A stretch of DNA of 14,716 nt from Clostridiales bacterium (GTDB lineage: Bacteria > Bacillota > Clostridia > Oscillospirales > Oscillospiraceae): assembly GCA_021203685.1 (NCBI GenBank), contig JAJQAS010000136.1:1-14716 (forward strand). The letters are read 5' to 3'. How positions within the stretch are numbered: position 1 is the first letter of the stretch; the number at the start of each line of letters is the position of its first letter. Shown here one piece after another: positions 1-6,832 of this stretch. The translations under genes were made by a program, and so were the position numbers. The notes beneath the pieces were generated by a model. That model was given only the letters and a program-made list of their open reading frames with translations, was not told where the DNA came from and searched no databases.

Positions 1-57
1 TGCGCAAAATCTGCTCGCCCAGCCATCCAAGGCCATTTAATCAGAGCTTCCCTAATA

Positions 58-120
58 TTTTTGCTGTTCGCTTTCGCTTGGCAGTACCTGGCTAACAGCT
101 AATAGCTAACAGCTAACAAC
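58..120. repeat. Heptamer-repeat element A (partial, runs off the left edge)
   Basis: Four consecutive 7-bp units occupy 89-116: TGGCTAA, CAGCTAA, TAGCTAA, CAGCTAA (reverse complement TTAGCTN). The 34 bp before the last three units (63-96) aligns without gaps to 6941-6974 in element B with about 28 matches, so A and B are copies of one dispersed sequence. The array ends a few bases from the ilvD stop codon (123-125, minus strand). If A is built like B, an opposite-facing array should lie to the left of the window. Bases 1-57 show nothing else recognisable. Confidence 0.75.
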
Positions 121-122
121 TA

Positions 123-1796
123 TTACAGCGTCCGCAGCACCGCGCCCTTATCGGCGGAGGTAACCAGGGAGGCGTACCGGGCCAGGTAGCCGGTCTTGAC
201 CTTCGGCTCCGGGCAGACCCAGGCGGCCTTCCGGGCGGCCAGCACGTCGTCGGGCACGTCCAGAGAGATGGTGTGGGCAGGGATGTCGATGGAGATGATG
301 TCGCCCTCCTCCACCAGGCCGATCATGCCGCCTGCGGCGGCTTCGGGGGAAACGTGGCCGATGGACGCGCCGCGGGTCGCGCCGGAGAAGCGCCCGTCGG
401 TGATGAGGGCCACGGACTCACCCAGGCCCATGCCGCAAATGGCGGAGGTGGGGTTGAGCATTTCCCGCATACCGGGGCCGCCCTTGGGGCCTTCGTAGCG
501 GATGACCACCACGTCGCCGGGCTTGATGCCACCGGCGTAGATGACGGCAATGGCGTCCTCCTCGCTGTCAAAGACCCGGGCGGGGCCGCTGTGCCGCAGC
601 ATCTCCGGGGCCACGGCGGCCTGCTTGACCACGCAGCCGTCGGGGGCCAGGTTGCCAAAGAGGACGGCGATGCCGCCGGTCTGCATAAACGGGTCGTCCA
701 TGGGCCGGATGATCTCCGGGTCGCGGTTGACGGCATTGGCGATGTTCTCGCCCACGGTCTTGCCGGTGCAGGTGATGATGTCGGTTTTCAGCAGACCCGC
801 GTCGGCCAGCTCCTTCATGACGGCGTAAACGCCGCCCGCCTGCTCCAGGTCCTCCATATAGGTGAACCCGGCGGGGGCCAGGTGGCACAGGTTGGGGGTG
901 ACGGCGGCGATCTCGTTGGACATATTCAGGTCCAGCTCAATGCCGCACTCGTGGGCGATGGCGGGCAGGTGGAGCATGGTGTTGGTGGAGCAGCCCAGGG
1001 CCATGTCCACCGTCTCGGCGTTGTGGAAGGCGTCGGCGGTCATGATGTCCCGGGGGCGGATGTTCTGCCGCAGCAGCTCCATCACCTGCATACCGGCCTT
1101 CTTGGCCAGGCGCAGCCGGGCGGAGTAGGGGGCGGGGATGGTGCCGTTGCCCCGCAGACCCATGCCAATGGCCTCGGTCAGGCAGTTCATGGAGTTGGCG
1201 GTGTACATACCGGAGCAGGAGCCGCAGGAGGGGCAGGCATTTTCGATATACTCCTCCACGCCCTCCTCGTCCAGCTTGCCGGCGTGGTACTCGCCCACCG
1301 CCTCGAACATATGGCTCAGGCAGGTGCGGCGGCCGTCGTTCATCTTACCGGCCAGCATGGGGCCGCCGGAGACGAAGATGGTGGGGATGTTGATGCGGGC
1401 GGCGGCCATCAGCAGGCCGGGGACGTTTTTGTCGCAGTTGGGGATCATCACCAGCGCGTCGAACTGGTGAGCGATGGCCATGCACTCGGTGGAGTCGGCG
1501 ATCAGGTCACGGGTGACCAGGGAGTATTTCATCCCGATGTGGCCCATGGCGATGCCGTCGCAGACGGCGATGGCCGGGAACTCGATGGGGGTGCCGCCAG
1601 CCATGCGGACGCCGGCCTTGACCGCCTCGGTGATCTTGTCGATGTTCATATGGCCGGGGACGATCTCGTTATAGGAGCTGACAACGCCCACCAGCGGGCG
1701 GTCTGTCTCCTCTTTGGTGAAGCCCAGAGCCGCGAAGAGGGAGCGGTTGGGGGCGCGGTCCACGCCCTGGGTGACGTTGGCGGATTTGAGAGCCAT
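123..1796 (-). CDS. ilvD: Dihydroxy-acid dehydratase
   Basis: Dehydrates 2,3-dihydroxy-isovalerate and 2,3-dihydroxy-3-methylvalerate to the 2-keto acids that precede valine, leucine and isoleucine; cytoplasmic. The 557-residue protein carries the IlvD/Edd hallmarks: AVCDGIAMGH near residue 77, CDKNVPG at 121-127, PSCGSCSGMY at 189-198 and GRFSGATRGASIGH near the C-terminus. Where the [2Fe-2S] class has a PCN cysteine this protein has PGH (47-49), as in E. coli IlvD, which points to an oxygen-labile [4Fe-4S] enzyme. The start at 1796 is chosen because it gives MALKSANVTQ and has AAAGGAGGA just upstream; an in-frame extension to 1871 would run through the upstream hairpin and lacks family similarity. 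It is the last gene of the ilvBNCD operon, 86 nt after ilvC, and a terminator-like hairpin lies in that gap. Family assignment is essentially certain. Confidence 0.97.
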   Translation of the reverse strand: MALKSANVTQGVDRAPNRSLFAALGFTKEETDRPLVGVVSSYNEIVPGHMNIDKITEAVKAGVRMAGGTPIEFPAIAVCDGIAMGHIGMKYSLVTRDLIADSTECMAIAHQFDALVMIPNCDKNVPGLLMAAARINIPTIFVSGGPMLAGKMNDGRRTCLSHMFEAVGEYHAGKLDEEGVEEYIENACPSCGSCSGMYTANSMNCLTEAIGMGLRGNGTIPAPYSARLRLAKKAGMQVMELLRQNIRPRDIMTADAFHNAETVDMALGCSTNTMLHLPAIAHECGIELDLNMSNEIAAVTPNLCHLAPAGFTYMEDLEQAGGVYAVMKELADAGLLKTDIITCTGKTVGENIANAVNRDPEIIRPMDDPFMQTGGIAVLFGNLAPDGCVVKQAAVAPEMLRHSGPARVFDSEEDAIAVIYAGGIKPGDVVVIRYEGPKGGPGMREMLNPTSAICGMGLGESVALITDGRFSGATRGASIGHVSPEAAAGGMIGLVEEGDIISIDIPAHTISLDVPDDVLAARKAAWVCPEPKVKTGYLARYASLVTSADKGAVLRTL

Positions 1797-1828
1797 AGGG
1801 GATTCCTCCTTTAAATGCAAATGTGTAT

Positions 1829-1861
1829 AAGAAAAGGGGCAGGCAGAATCTGCCTGCCCCC
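1829..1861 (-). terminator. Terminator-like hairpin between ilvC and ilvD
   Basis: On the minus strand a perfect 10-bp GC-rich stem (arms at 1851-1860 and 1836-1845, loop 1846-1850) is followed directly by TTTTCTT. This has the form of an intrinsic terminator, yet it sits inside the operon, upstream of the ilvD ribosome binding site. No convincing promoter is visible between it and ilvD. It may lower ilvD expression relative to ilvBNC or protect the 3' end of an ilvBNC mRNA. Confidence 0.7.
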
Positions 1862-1882
1862 AGGATTTCACAATCAGGGAAT

Positions 1883-2938
1883 TTACTTGGAAGCGGCGTC
1901 CAGAGAGGCGTCACTGGAGGAAGCCTCGTCCTTCCACAGCATGTTGTCCCGCAGGGCCTTGCCCACGGTCTCCATGGGGTGCTTGGCCAGGGCGGCGCGC
2001 TTGGAGTTGAAGAAGGTGCGGCCATTCTTGTTCTCAGCGATCCACTTGCCGGCGAAGGTGCCGTCCTGGATGTCGGAGAGGACAGCCCGCATGTTGGCCT
2101 TGATCTGGTCGTGGGGCAGCACACGGGGGCCGGAGACGTACTCGCCGTACTCAGCGGTGTCGGAGATGGAGTAGTTCATACCAGCCACACCGGCCTTGTT
2201 GACCAGGTCGATGATGAGCTTCATCTCGTGCATACACTCAAAGTAGGCGTTTTCGGGGGCATAACCGGCCTCGCACAGCACCTCGAAGCCGCACTGCATC
2301 AGGTCCACGACGCCGCCGCACAGGACGGTCTGCTCACCGAACAGGTCGGTCTCGGTCTCGATGTCCATAGTGGTCTCCATGATGCCCGCACGGGCGCCGC
2401 CGATACCGGCGATATAGGCCAGAGCGATGTTGCGGCAGTTGCCGGTGGCGTCCTGCTCCACGGCGATCAGGCAGGGTACGCCCTTGCCCTCCACATAGGT
2501 GCCGCGGACGGTGTGGCCGGGGCCTTTGGGGGCGGCCATGAACACGTCCACATCGGCGGGGGGCACGATCTGCTTGTAGCGGATGTTGAAGCCGTGGGCG
2601 AAGGCGATGGCGTTGCCCGGCTCCAGGTTGTCCTTGACGGACTCGGCGTAGATCTGGGCGGCGCGCTCGTCGTTGACCAGCATCATGACGATGTCGGCCT
2701 TCTTGGCGGCCTCGGCCACGGTGTAGACCTCAAAGCCGTCCTTGGTGGCCTTGTCCCAGCTCTTGCCGTGGCGCAGACCGATGATGACGTTGCAGCCGGA
2801 ATCCCGCAGGTTCTGGGCGTGGGCGTGGCCCTGGGAGCCGTAGCCCACCACGGCGATGACCTTGCCGTCCAGATAGGACAGGTCGCAGTCAGAGGCGTAG
2901 TACATTTTTGCGTTCATGTCATAACATGAGTTTGCCAT
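1883..2938 (-). CDS. ilvC: Ketol-acid reductoisomerase (NADP+), class I
   Basis: Isomerises and reduces 2-acetolactate or 2-aceto-2-hydroxybutyrate to the dihydroxy acid used by IlvD; Mg2+- and NAD(P)H-dependent, cytoplasmic. The 351-residue protein has the Rossmann motif GYGSQGHAHAQNL (32-44), the FAHGFNI segment, PKGPGHTVR, the metal-binding ETDLFGEQ and the C-terminal HEMKLI and SDTAEYG motifs, all in class I order. The cofactor loop after strand 2 reads GLRHGKSW (54-61), a short loop keeping Arg56 and Ser60, which suggests NADPH preference. Start: ATG at 2938 has AAGGAG about 10 nt upstream; an in-frame TTG at 2944 is less likely. The gene overlaps the end of ilvN by 20 bp, consistent with translational coupling. 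The tail after the last family motif is Ser/Ala/Asp-rich and not distinctive. Confidence 0.97.
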   Translation of the reverse strand: MANSCYDMNAKMYYASDCDLSYLDGKVIAVVGYGSQGHAHAQNLRDSGCNVIIGLRHGKSWDKATKDGFEVYTVAEAAKKADIVMMLVNDERAAQIYAESVKDNLEPGNAIAFAHGFNIRYKQIVPPADVDVFMAAPKGPGHTVRGTYVEGKGVPCLIAVEQDATGNCRNIALAYIAGIGGARAGIMETTMDIETETDLFGEQTVLCGGVVDLMQCGFEVLCEAGYAPENAYFECMHEMKLIIDLVNKAGVAGMNYSISDTAEYGEYVSGPRVLPHDQIKANMRAVLSDIQDGTFAGKWIAENKNGRTFFNSKRAALAKHPMETVGKALRDNMLWKDEASSSDASLDAASK

Positions 2939-3482
2939 AATCAAATTCTCCTTTTACTTTTGTTTCATCGTTGAGAGTATATTGCCCTCTCTCCAGAGCC
3001 ACCATGCCGGTGCGGACCAGTTCCAGGATGCCAAATTCCTGGAGCAGGCCCTCGATGGCGCTGCCTTTCGACTCGGTGCCGATGATCGCCATGGTGATAG
3101 ACCCCAGAGAGACGTCGATGATGGAAGCGCGGAAGATGTTCGCAATCTGAATGACCTCGTTGCGAATTTCCCGGGACTCTGCCTTGACCTTGATGAGCAG
3201 CAGCTCCCGGCGGATGGAGTGCGCGGGCTCCAGCCGCTTGACGGAGCGGACGGGGAACAGCTTGGAGAGCTGGTTCATGATCTGCTTGGTTTGCAGCTCG
3301 TCCGCAATGACCTCGATGGTGATACGGGAGACCTCCGGGCTGTCGGTGGTGCCCACAGCCAGAGACTCGATGTTATACCCCTTCCGGGAGAACAGGCGGG
3401 AGACCTGGCTGAGCACGCCGGCGTAGTTGTCCACCAGCACGGACAGGGTCTGTCGGGTGGGGTGAGTGGTAGTATTCGGCAT
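2919..3482 (-). CDS. ilvN: Acetolactate synthase, regulatory (small) subunit
   Basis: Binds the catalytic subunit IlvB, raises its activity and usually confers valine feedback inhibition. The 187-residue protein begins with an ACT domain (about residues 11-85: TLSVLVDNYAGVLSQVSRLF, then the GYNIESLAVG segment) and ends with the ALS_ss C-terminal domain, in which ELLLIKV and the downstream ESKGSAIEGLLQEFGILELVRTG stretch (broken here: ESKGSAIEGLL, then QEFGILELVRTG) are recognisable. The length is slightly above the roughly 160-175 residues common in the family because of a charged tail (KVKGEFDYGKLML). The start ATG has AAGGAGGGA just upstream. It follows ilvB by 13 bp and overlaps ilvC by 20 bp, so it is clearly an operon member. 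Allosteric control by valine is inferred from the family. Confidence 0.96.
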   Translation of the reverse strand: MPNTTTHPTRQTLSVLVDNYAGVLSQVSRLFSRKGYNIESLAVGTTDSPEVSRITIEVIADELQTKQIMNQLSKLFPVRSVKRLEPAHSIRRELLLIKVKAESREIRNEVIQIANIFRASIIDVSLGSITMAIIGTESKGSAIEGLLQEFGILELVRTGMVALERGQYTLNDETKVKGEFDYGKLML

Positions 3483-3495
3483 GAAAGTTCCCTCC

Positions 3496-5214
3496 TTAAT
3501 CCAACAGGAAATTGGTCACGGGACTGGTGCCGCCCACCATGGGGTGGACCATCTCGTCGATGTCCAGCATGGCATCGATGACGGCGGCGTGGCCGGAGTC
3601 CAGCGCCTTCTGGAACGCCTCCTCGAACTCGGTCACGTTGGTGACCCGGTAGCCGGGGATGCCGTAGGCCTCCGCCAGCTTGACGAAGTCGGGGCCGCGG
3701 TCCAAGGTGGTCTGACTGTAGCGCTGGCCGTAAATCAGGGTCTGCCACTGGCGGACCATGCCCAGGGTGTGGTTGTCGAAGATGATGGTGATGACCGGGA
3801 TGTCGTAGTGCTGAACGGTGGACATCTCGTGGCAGTTCATGCGGAAGCAGCCGTCGCCGGTGCAGTGGACCACCACCTGGTCGGGGTTGCCCAGCTTGGC
3901 GCCGTAGGCCGCGCCATAGCCAAAGCCCATGGTGCCGAAGCCGCCGGAGGTCAGCAGCTGGCCGGGCCGGTTGAAGTGGAAATACTGGCAGGCCCACATC
4001 TGATGCTGGCCCACGTCGGTGGCGAGGATAACGTCTTTCCCGGCCAGCTTGGCCACGCTCTCCAAAATCTCGTGGGGCAGCAGCTTGTCGTCGCTGTGCT
4101 CCAGCGGCGGCTCCTTCAGGGAGAGGATGGCTTTCCGCCAGGCGGAGAAGTCGTACTCCTGGAGCATGATGCGCTCGTTCAGCAGCTCCAGCACCCGGCA
4201 GGCGTCGCCGATGATGTGGTGGCTGGTGAGAACGTTCTTGTCGATCTCCGCCCGGTCGATGTCGATCTGCACCACGCAGGCGTTGGGAGCGAAGGTGTTC
4301 ACATCGCAGGTGACCCGGTCAGAAAACCGGCAGCCGATGGCGATGAGCATATCGCAGTCGTGGCTGGCGATGTTGGAGGCGTGGTTGCCGTGCATACCGA
4401 TCATGCCGGTGAACAGGGGGTGGTCCCCCGGACACGCGCCGCCGCCCATAACGGTGGAGGCCACCGGCGCGCCCAGCTTCTCGATGAACTTGCGGAACTG
4501 GGGCACCGCGCCCTTGCTGCGGATGACGCCGCCGCCCACCAGCACCAGGGGGCGCTTGCAGTCGCTCAGCAGCTCCACCAGCATATTTACGTCGTCGTGA
4601 TCCGGCTCCACGGCGGTCAGCTCGTGGCTCTCCCGGGCCAGCAGGCGGCCCAGCTTGCCGTGGCGGTGGTGCTCGGACAGGGGCAGCGGGGTGTACTCAA
4701 CCATATCATAGGTGACATTCTTCAAAATGTCAATGAGAACCGGGCCGGGCCGTCCGCTGCGGGCGATGGCAAAGGCCTCCCGGATGACATCGGCCAGCTC
4801 GTTGGCGTTCCGCACCAGGTAGTTGCACTTGGTAATGGGCATGGTGATACCGGTAATGTCCACCTCCTGGAAGGAGTCCTTGCCGATGAGGTTCTCGCCC
4901 ACGTTGACGGTGATGAACACCACGGGGGAGGAGTCCATATAGGCGGTGGCGATGCCGGTGACCAGGTTGGTGGCGCCGGGGCCGGAGGTGGCGAAGCAGA
5001 CGCCCACCTTGCCGGTGCTGCGGGCGTAGCCGTCCGCCGCGTGAGACGCACCCTGTTCGTGGGTGGTCAGGATGTGGCGGATCTTTTTGCTGTAGCCATG
5101 CAGCTCAAATTCGTCGTAGATGTTGAGAATGGTACCGCCAGGGTAGCCGAAGACAGTATCGACGCCCTGTTCCAGCAGACACTCCATCACGACCTGAGAT
5201 GCTGTCATTTTCAT
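3496..5214 (-). CDS. ilvB: Acetolactate synthase, catalytic (large) subunit
   Basis: Thiamine-diphosphate enzyme that condenses two pyruvates to 2-acetolactate, or pyruvate with 2-ketobutyrate; the first committed step of branched-chain amino acid synthesis. The 572 residues show the three TPP-enzyme domains: the N-terminal domain with FGYPGG (22-27) and the catalytic Glu53 in THEQGA, a central FAD/DHAP-like domain, and the C-terminal TPP-binding domain with GDGCFRMN (453-460) and FDNHTLGMVRQWQ (479-491). The start at 5214 has GGAGG about 10 nt upstream; a second Met two codons later is possible but less well spaced. It is the first gene after the T-box leader, so its transcription is expected to respond to uncharged tRNA. 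Biosynthetic rather than catabolic (AlsS) identity follows from the adjacent ilvN, ilvC and ilvD. Confidence 0.97.
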   Translation of the reverse strand: MKMTASQVVMECLLEQGVDTVFGYPGGTILNIYDEFELHGYSKKIRHILTTHEQGASHAADGYARSTGKVGVCFATSGPGATNLVTGIATAYMDSSPVVFITVNVGENLIGKDSFQEVDITGITMPITKCNYLVRNANELADVIREAFAIARSGRPGPVLIDILKNVTYDMVEYTPLPLSEHHRHGKLGRLLARESHELTAVEPDHDDVNMLVELLSDCKRPLVLVGGGVIRSKGAVPQFRKFIEKLGAPVASTVMGGGACPGDHPLFTGMIGMHGNHASNIASHDCDMLIAIGCRFSDRVTCDVNTFAPNACVVQIDIDRAEIDKNVLTSHHIIGDACRVLELLNERIMLQEYDFSAWRKAILSLKEPPLEHSDDKLLPHEILESVAKLAGKDVILATDVGQHQMWACQYFHFNRPGQLLTSGGFGTMGFGYGAAYGAKLGNPDQVVVHCTGDGCFRMNCHEMSTVQHYDIPVITIIFDNHTLGMVRQWQTLIYGQRYSQTTLDRGPDFVKLAEAYGIPGYRVTNVTEFEEAFQKALDSGHAAVIDAMLDIDEMVHPMVGGTSPVTNFLLD

Positions 5215-5262
5215 AGATGGGTTACCTCCAAACGTATGTATTGTGGGACAGGCGGCGGCAGC

Positions 5263-5318
5263 GCTCTCACTCTGCCCGCCGTCGGTTCCGGCGCAAGATG
5301 AGAGCCTTTGCGCGCCGG
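5263..5318 (-). other. GC-rich hairpin with possible pseudoknot in the ilvB 5' leader
   Basis: Downstream of the T-box terminator and upstream of the ilvB ribosome binding site, the minus-strand RNA can form a 9-bp stem with a 2-nt bulge (arms at 5308-5318 and 5288-5296) closing an 11-nt loop. Seven loop bases (5299-5305) are perfectly complementary to 5263-5269 further downstream, which would allow an H-type pseudoknot. No U-run follows, so it is not an intrinsic terminator. It may be chance in GC-rich DNA. Confidence 0.35.
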
Positions 5319-5346
5319 AGGGGGTTCAGTCACGGGAAAGGGCAGG

Positions 5347-5378
5347 AAAAAAGCCCCGTCCCGCCATAGGACGAAGCT
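5347..5378 (-). terminator. T-box-controlled intrinsic terminator
   Basis: A 10-bp stem including two G-U pairs (arms 5369-5378 and 5352-5361 on the minus strand) is followed by a run of six U (5347-5352). It starts 6 nt after the T-box sequence, the standard arrangement in which T-box pairing forms an antiterminator and excludes this hairpin. Confidence 0.93.
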
Positions 5379-5612
5379 GAAACTCCGTGGTACCACCTAA
5401 ATTCATGAAACTGCACTTCCAGAGCACTCCCATGCACTCGTTCCCTGGTAACGGAGGGGGACCGTCCTCGCTTACTGGGCCGGAAAACCGGAGGTTGGGC
5501 GGGGCCGCTCGTGGGTGACTTCCAGACGGGACCTTGGAAGCGCTTGCAGCAAAACGCGCTCTCTCTGTGCCGCGGTGCAGGTCTGACTTTCCCAGTCGCT
5601 GCGTTTGAACGT
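5347..5612 (-). promoter_or_regulatory. T-box leader, predicted tRNA-Val (GUC specifier), controlling ilvBNCD
   Basis: The minus strand carries the conserved T-box TTAGGTGGTACCACGG (5385-5400), whose UGGU can pair with an ACCA tRNA end. Upstream lies a stem I: lower pairs TGGG/CCCA (5591-5594 with 5512-5515), upper pairs CAGAC/GTCTG (5581-5585 with 5523-5527), the AG bulge AGAGAG (5561-5566) and a distal loop containing GCTGCAAGC (5542-5550). The specifier loop 3' side reads GGAAGTCA; the triplet after the usual GAA is GTC (5517-5519), a valine codon. Uncharged tRNA-Val is therefore expected to stabilise the antiterminator and switch the operon on. The T-box class is certain; the specifier call follows from the GAA-NNN-A position and pathway logic. 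Confidence 0.93.
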
Positions 5613-5619
5613 GCTTATA

Positions 5620-5648
5620 ATCATATCAGCGAGCGGCGGTTTTGTCAA
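5620..5648 (-). promoter_or_regulatory. Vegetative promoter of the ilv T-box leader
   Basis: On the minus strand TTGACA (5643-5648) is separated by exactly 17 bp from TATGAT (5620-5625). Transcription should begin near 5612, which places the whole T-box stem I inside the transcript. Confidence 0.88.
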
Positions 5649-5740
5649 GCGTTTCGATTCAAAATCAGGGGGATTTTCCGCCGATTTTACAAAAAACATC
5701 GGGTCGGTGTGCTACACATTGACAAAACTCCGGAATTTGA

Positions 5741-5755
5741 GCAACAGATTGTTGC
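5741..5755. promoter_or_regulatory. Perfect 6-3-6 palindrome between divergent promoters, possible operator
   Basis: GCAACA-GAT-TGTTGC is a perfect inverted repeat lying about 45 bp upstream of the main tyrA -35 box and about 95 bp upstream of the ilv -35 box. The size suits a dimeric helix-turn-helix regulator, but no second copy is visible in the window and I recognise no known operator. Confidence 0.3.
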
Positions 5756-5798
5756 CTTGACTTTAGCGGCAAAAAGCGGTAAAGTGGGGGTTGCCGCG

Positions 5799-5827
5799 TT
5801 GACAAACAGATAAAGAACATATACAAT
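5799..5827 (+). promoter_or_regulatory. Vegetative promoter of tyrA
   Basis: TTGACA (5799-5804), 17-bp spacer, TACAAT (5822-5827): near-consensus. A weaker tandem candidate sits upstream: TTGACT (5757-5762), 17 bp, TAAAGT (5780-5785). The expected 5' leader of about 45 nt holds only a short hairpin and the ribosome binding site. Confidence 0.87.
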
Positions 5828-5878
5828 ACAAATATCAGGCCGGGCCTTTGCGCCTGCGGATAGGAGAGAATTTCTGCC

Positions 5879-6775
5879 ATGAAAAAAATCGCCTTTGTGG
5901 GCCTGGGACTAATCGGCGGCTCCCTGGCCATGGCCTTAAAGGGCTTTGAGGACTGCCAGCGCCTGGGCGTGGTGCGCCGTCAGGCCACGGCGGATTACGC
6001 CCTGTCCCACGACGTAGTGGACGCCGTCACCCTGGACCCGGCGGAAGCTCTGCCCCAGGCGGACGTGACCGTTTTGTGCATGGACCCCCGGCAGATCGTG
6101 GACTACATGAAGCGCAACCGGGAGCTGTTCCAGCCGGGCAGCCTGGTGGTGGACGTGTGCGGCATCAAGACCGCCATTATGGAGGGGGCCGAGGCCCTGC
6201 CGGAGACGGTGGACTTCATCGGCTGTCACCCCATGGCGGGCACGGAGTTTTCCGGCATTGAGCACGCCTTCCCCACCATGTTCCGGGACGCCCACTTCAT
6301 CATGACCCCCAGGGCCGCCAGCACGCGGTCGCACATCGCCCTGGTTCGCCGGATGGCTCAGTACATCGGCTGCAAGGACATCATCACCACCACCCCGGAG
6401 AAGCACGACAGCATCATCGCCTACACCAGCCAGCTGATGCACGTGGTGGCCGCCGCCGTCTGCGACGATGTAGACCTGTTCCAGTGCCGGGGCTTTGAGG
6501 GGGGCAGCTTCCGGGACGTGACCCGGGTGGCGGCCCTGGACGTGGATATGTGGACCGAGCTGTTCACCATGAACGCTCCCGCCCTCTCCGAGGTACTGCG
6601 GCGGATGGAGGACAACCTCCACGCCTACCGGGTGGCGGTGGAAAACCGGGACGTGGAGCGCATCCACGCCAAGCTGACCTACTCCAGCGAGCGCAAGCGC
6701 CGGATGAACCTGCCGGGGCCGGGGCAGTTCACGCTGGACGAGATGGAGATTTCCCGGGACAGTTTGGAACAGTAG
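5879..6775 (+). CDS. tyrA: Prephenate dehydrogenase
   Basis: Oxidatively decarboxylates prephenate to 4-hydroxyphenylpyruvate for tyrosine synthesis; cytoplasmic. The 298-residue protein starts with a Rossmann fold (VGLGLIGGS, 7-15) and contains the family signature GCHPMAGTEFSG with the catalytic His at 117, then HDSIIAYTSQLMH (176-188) of the C-terminal helical dimerisation domain. It has no chorismate mutase or ACT domain, so it is the monofunctional short form. The end of strand 2 reads GVVRR (30-34) where NAD+-specific enzymes usually carry an acidic residue, so NADP+ use is possible. GGAGAG lies about 14 nt upstream of ATG. It stands alone, without aro genes, divergent from the ilv operon. 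Arogenate as substrate cannot be excluded from sequence alone. Confidence 0.93.
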   Translation: MKKIAFVGLGLIGGSLAMALKGFEDCQRLGVVRRQATADYALSHDVVDAVTLDPAEALPQADVTVLCMDPRQIVDYMKRNRELFQPGSLVVDVCGIKTAIMEGAEALPETVDFIGCHPMAGTEFSGIEHAFPTMFRDAHFIMTPRAASTRSHIALVRRMAQYIGCKDIITTTPEKHDSIIAYTSQLMHVVAAAVCDDVDLFQCRGFEGGSFRDVTRVAALDVDMWTELFTMNAPALSEVLRRMEDNLHAYRVAVENRDVERIHAKLTYSSERKRRMNLPGPGQFTLDEMEISRDSLEQ

Positions 6776-6832
6776 GGCAAGGCGCGGTTTTGTGGATGCT
6801 GGTTATCCATTTTACTCAGCCTTATGAACATT

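Noticed and set aside
273..1814. Long plus-strand open frame antisense to ilvD (513 codons)
   Set aside because: Gly/His/Val/Asp-rich translation typical of the antisense of GC-rich genes; no ribosome binding site or family motif, and ilvD on the other strand is certain.
1797..1871. Longer N-terminus for IlvD starting at 1871
   Set aside because: The extra residues would come from the hairpin and leader region, have no family counterpart, and the ATG at 1796 has a good ribosome binding site.
1823..2929. Plus-strand open frame antisense to ilvC
   Set aside because: A compositional shadow of ilvC with no recognisable motif or translation signal.
3466..5301. Long plus-strand open frame antisense to ilvB (611 codons)
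   Set aside because: Same low-complexity Gly/His/Val/Asp composition; it covers the certain ilvB gene in full and shows no domain.
5719..5747. Promoter from the TTGACA at 5719
   Set aside because: No acceptable -10 hexamer occurs 16-18 bp downstream.
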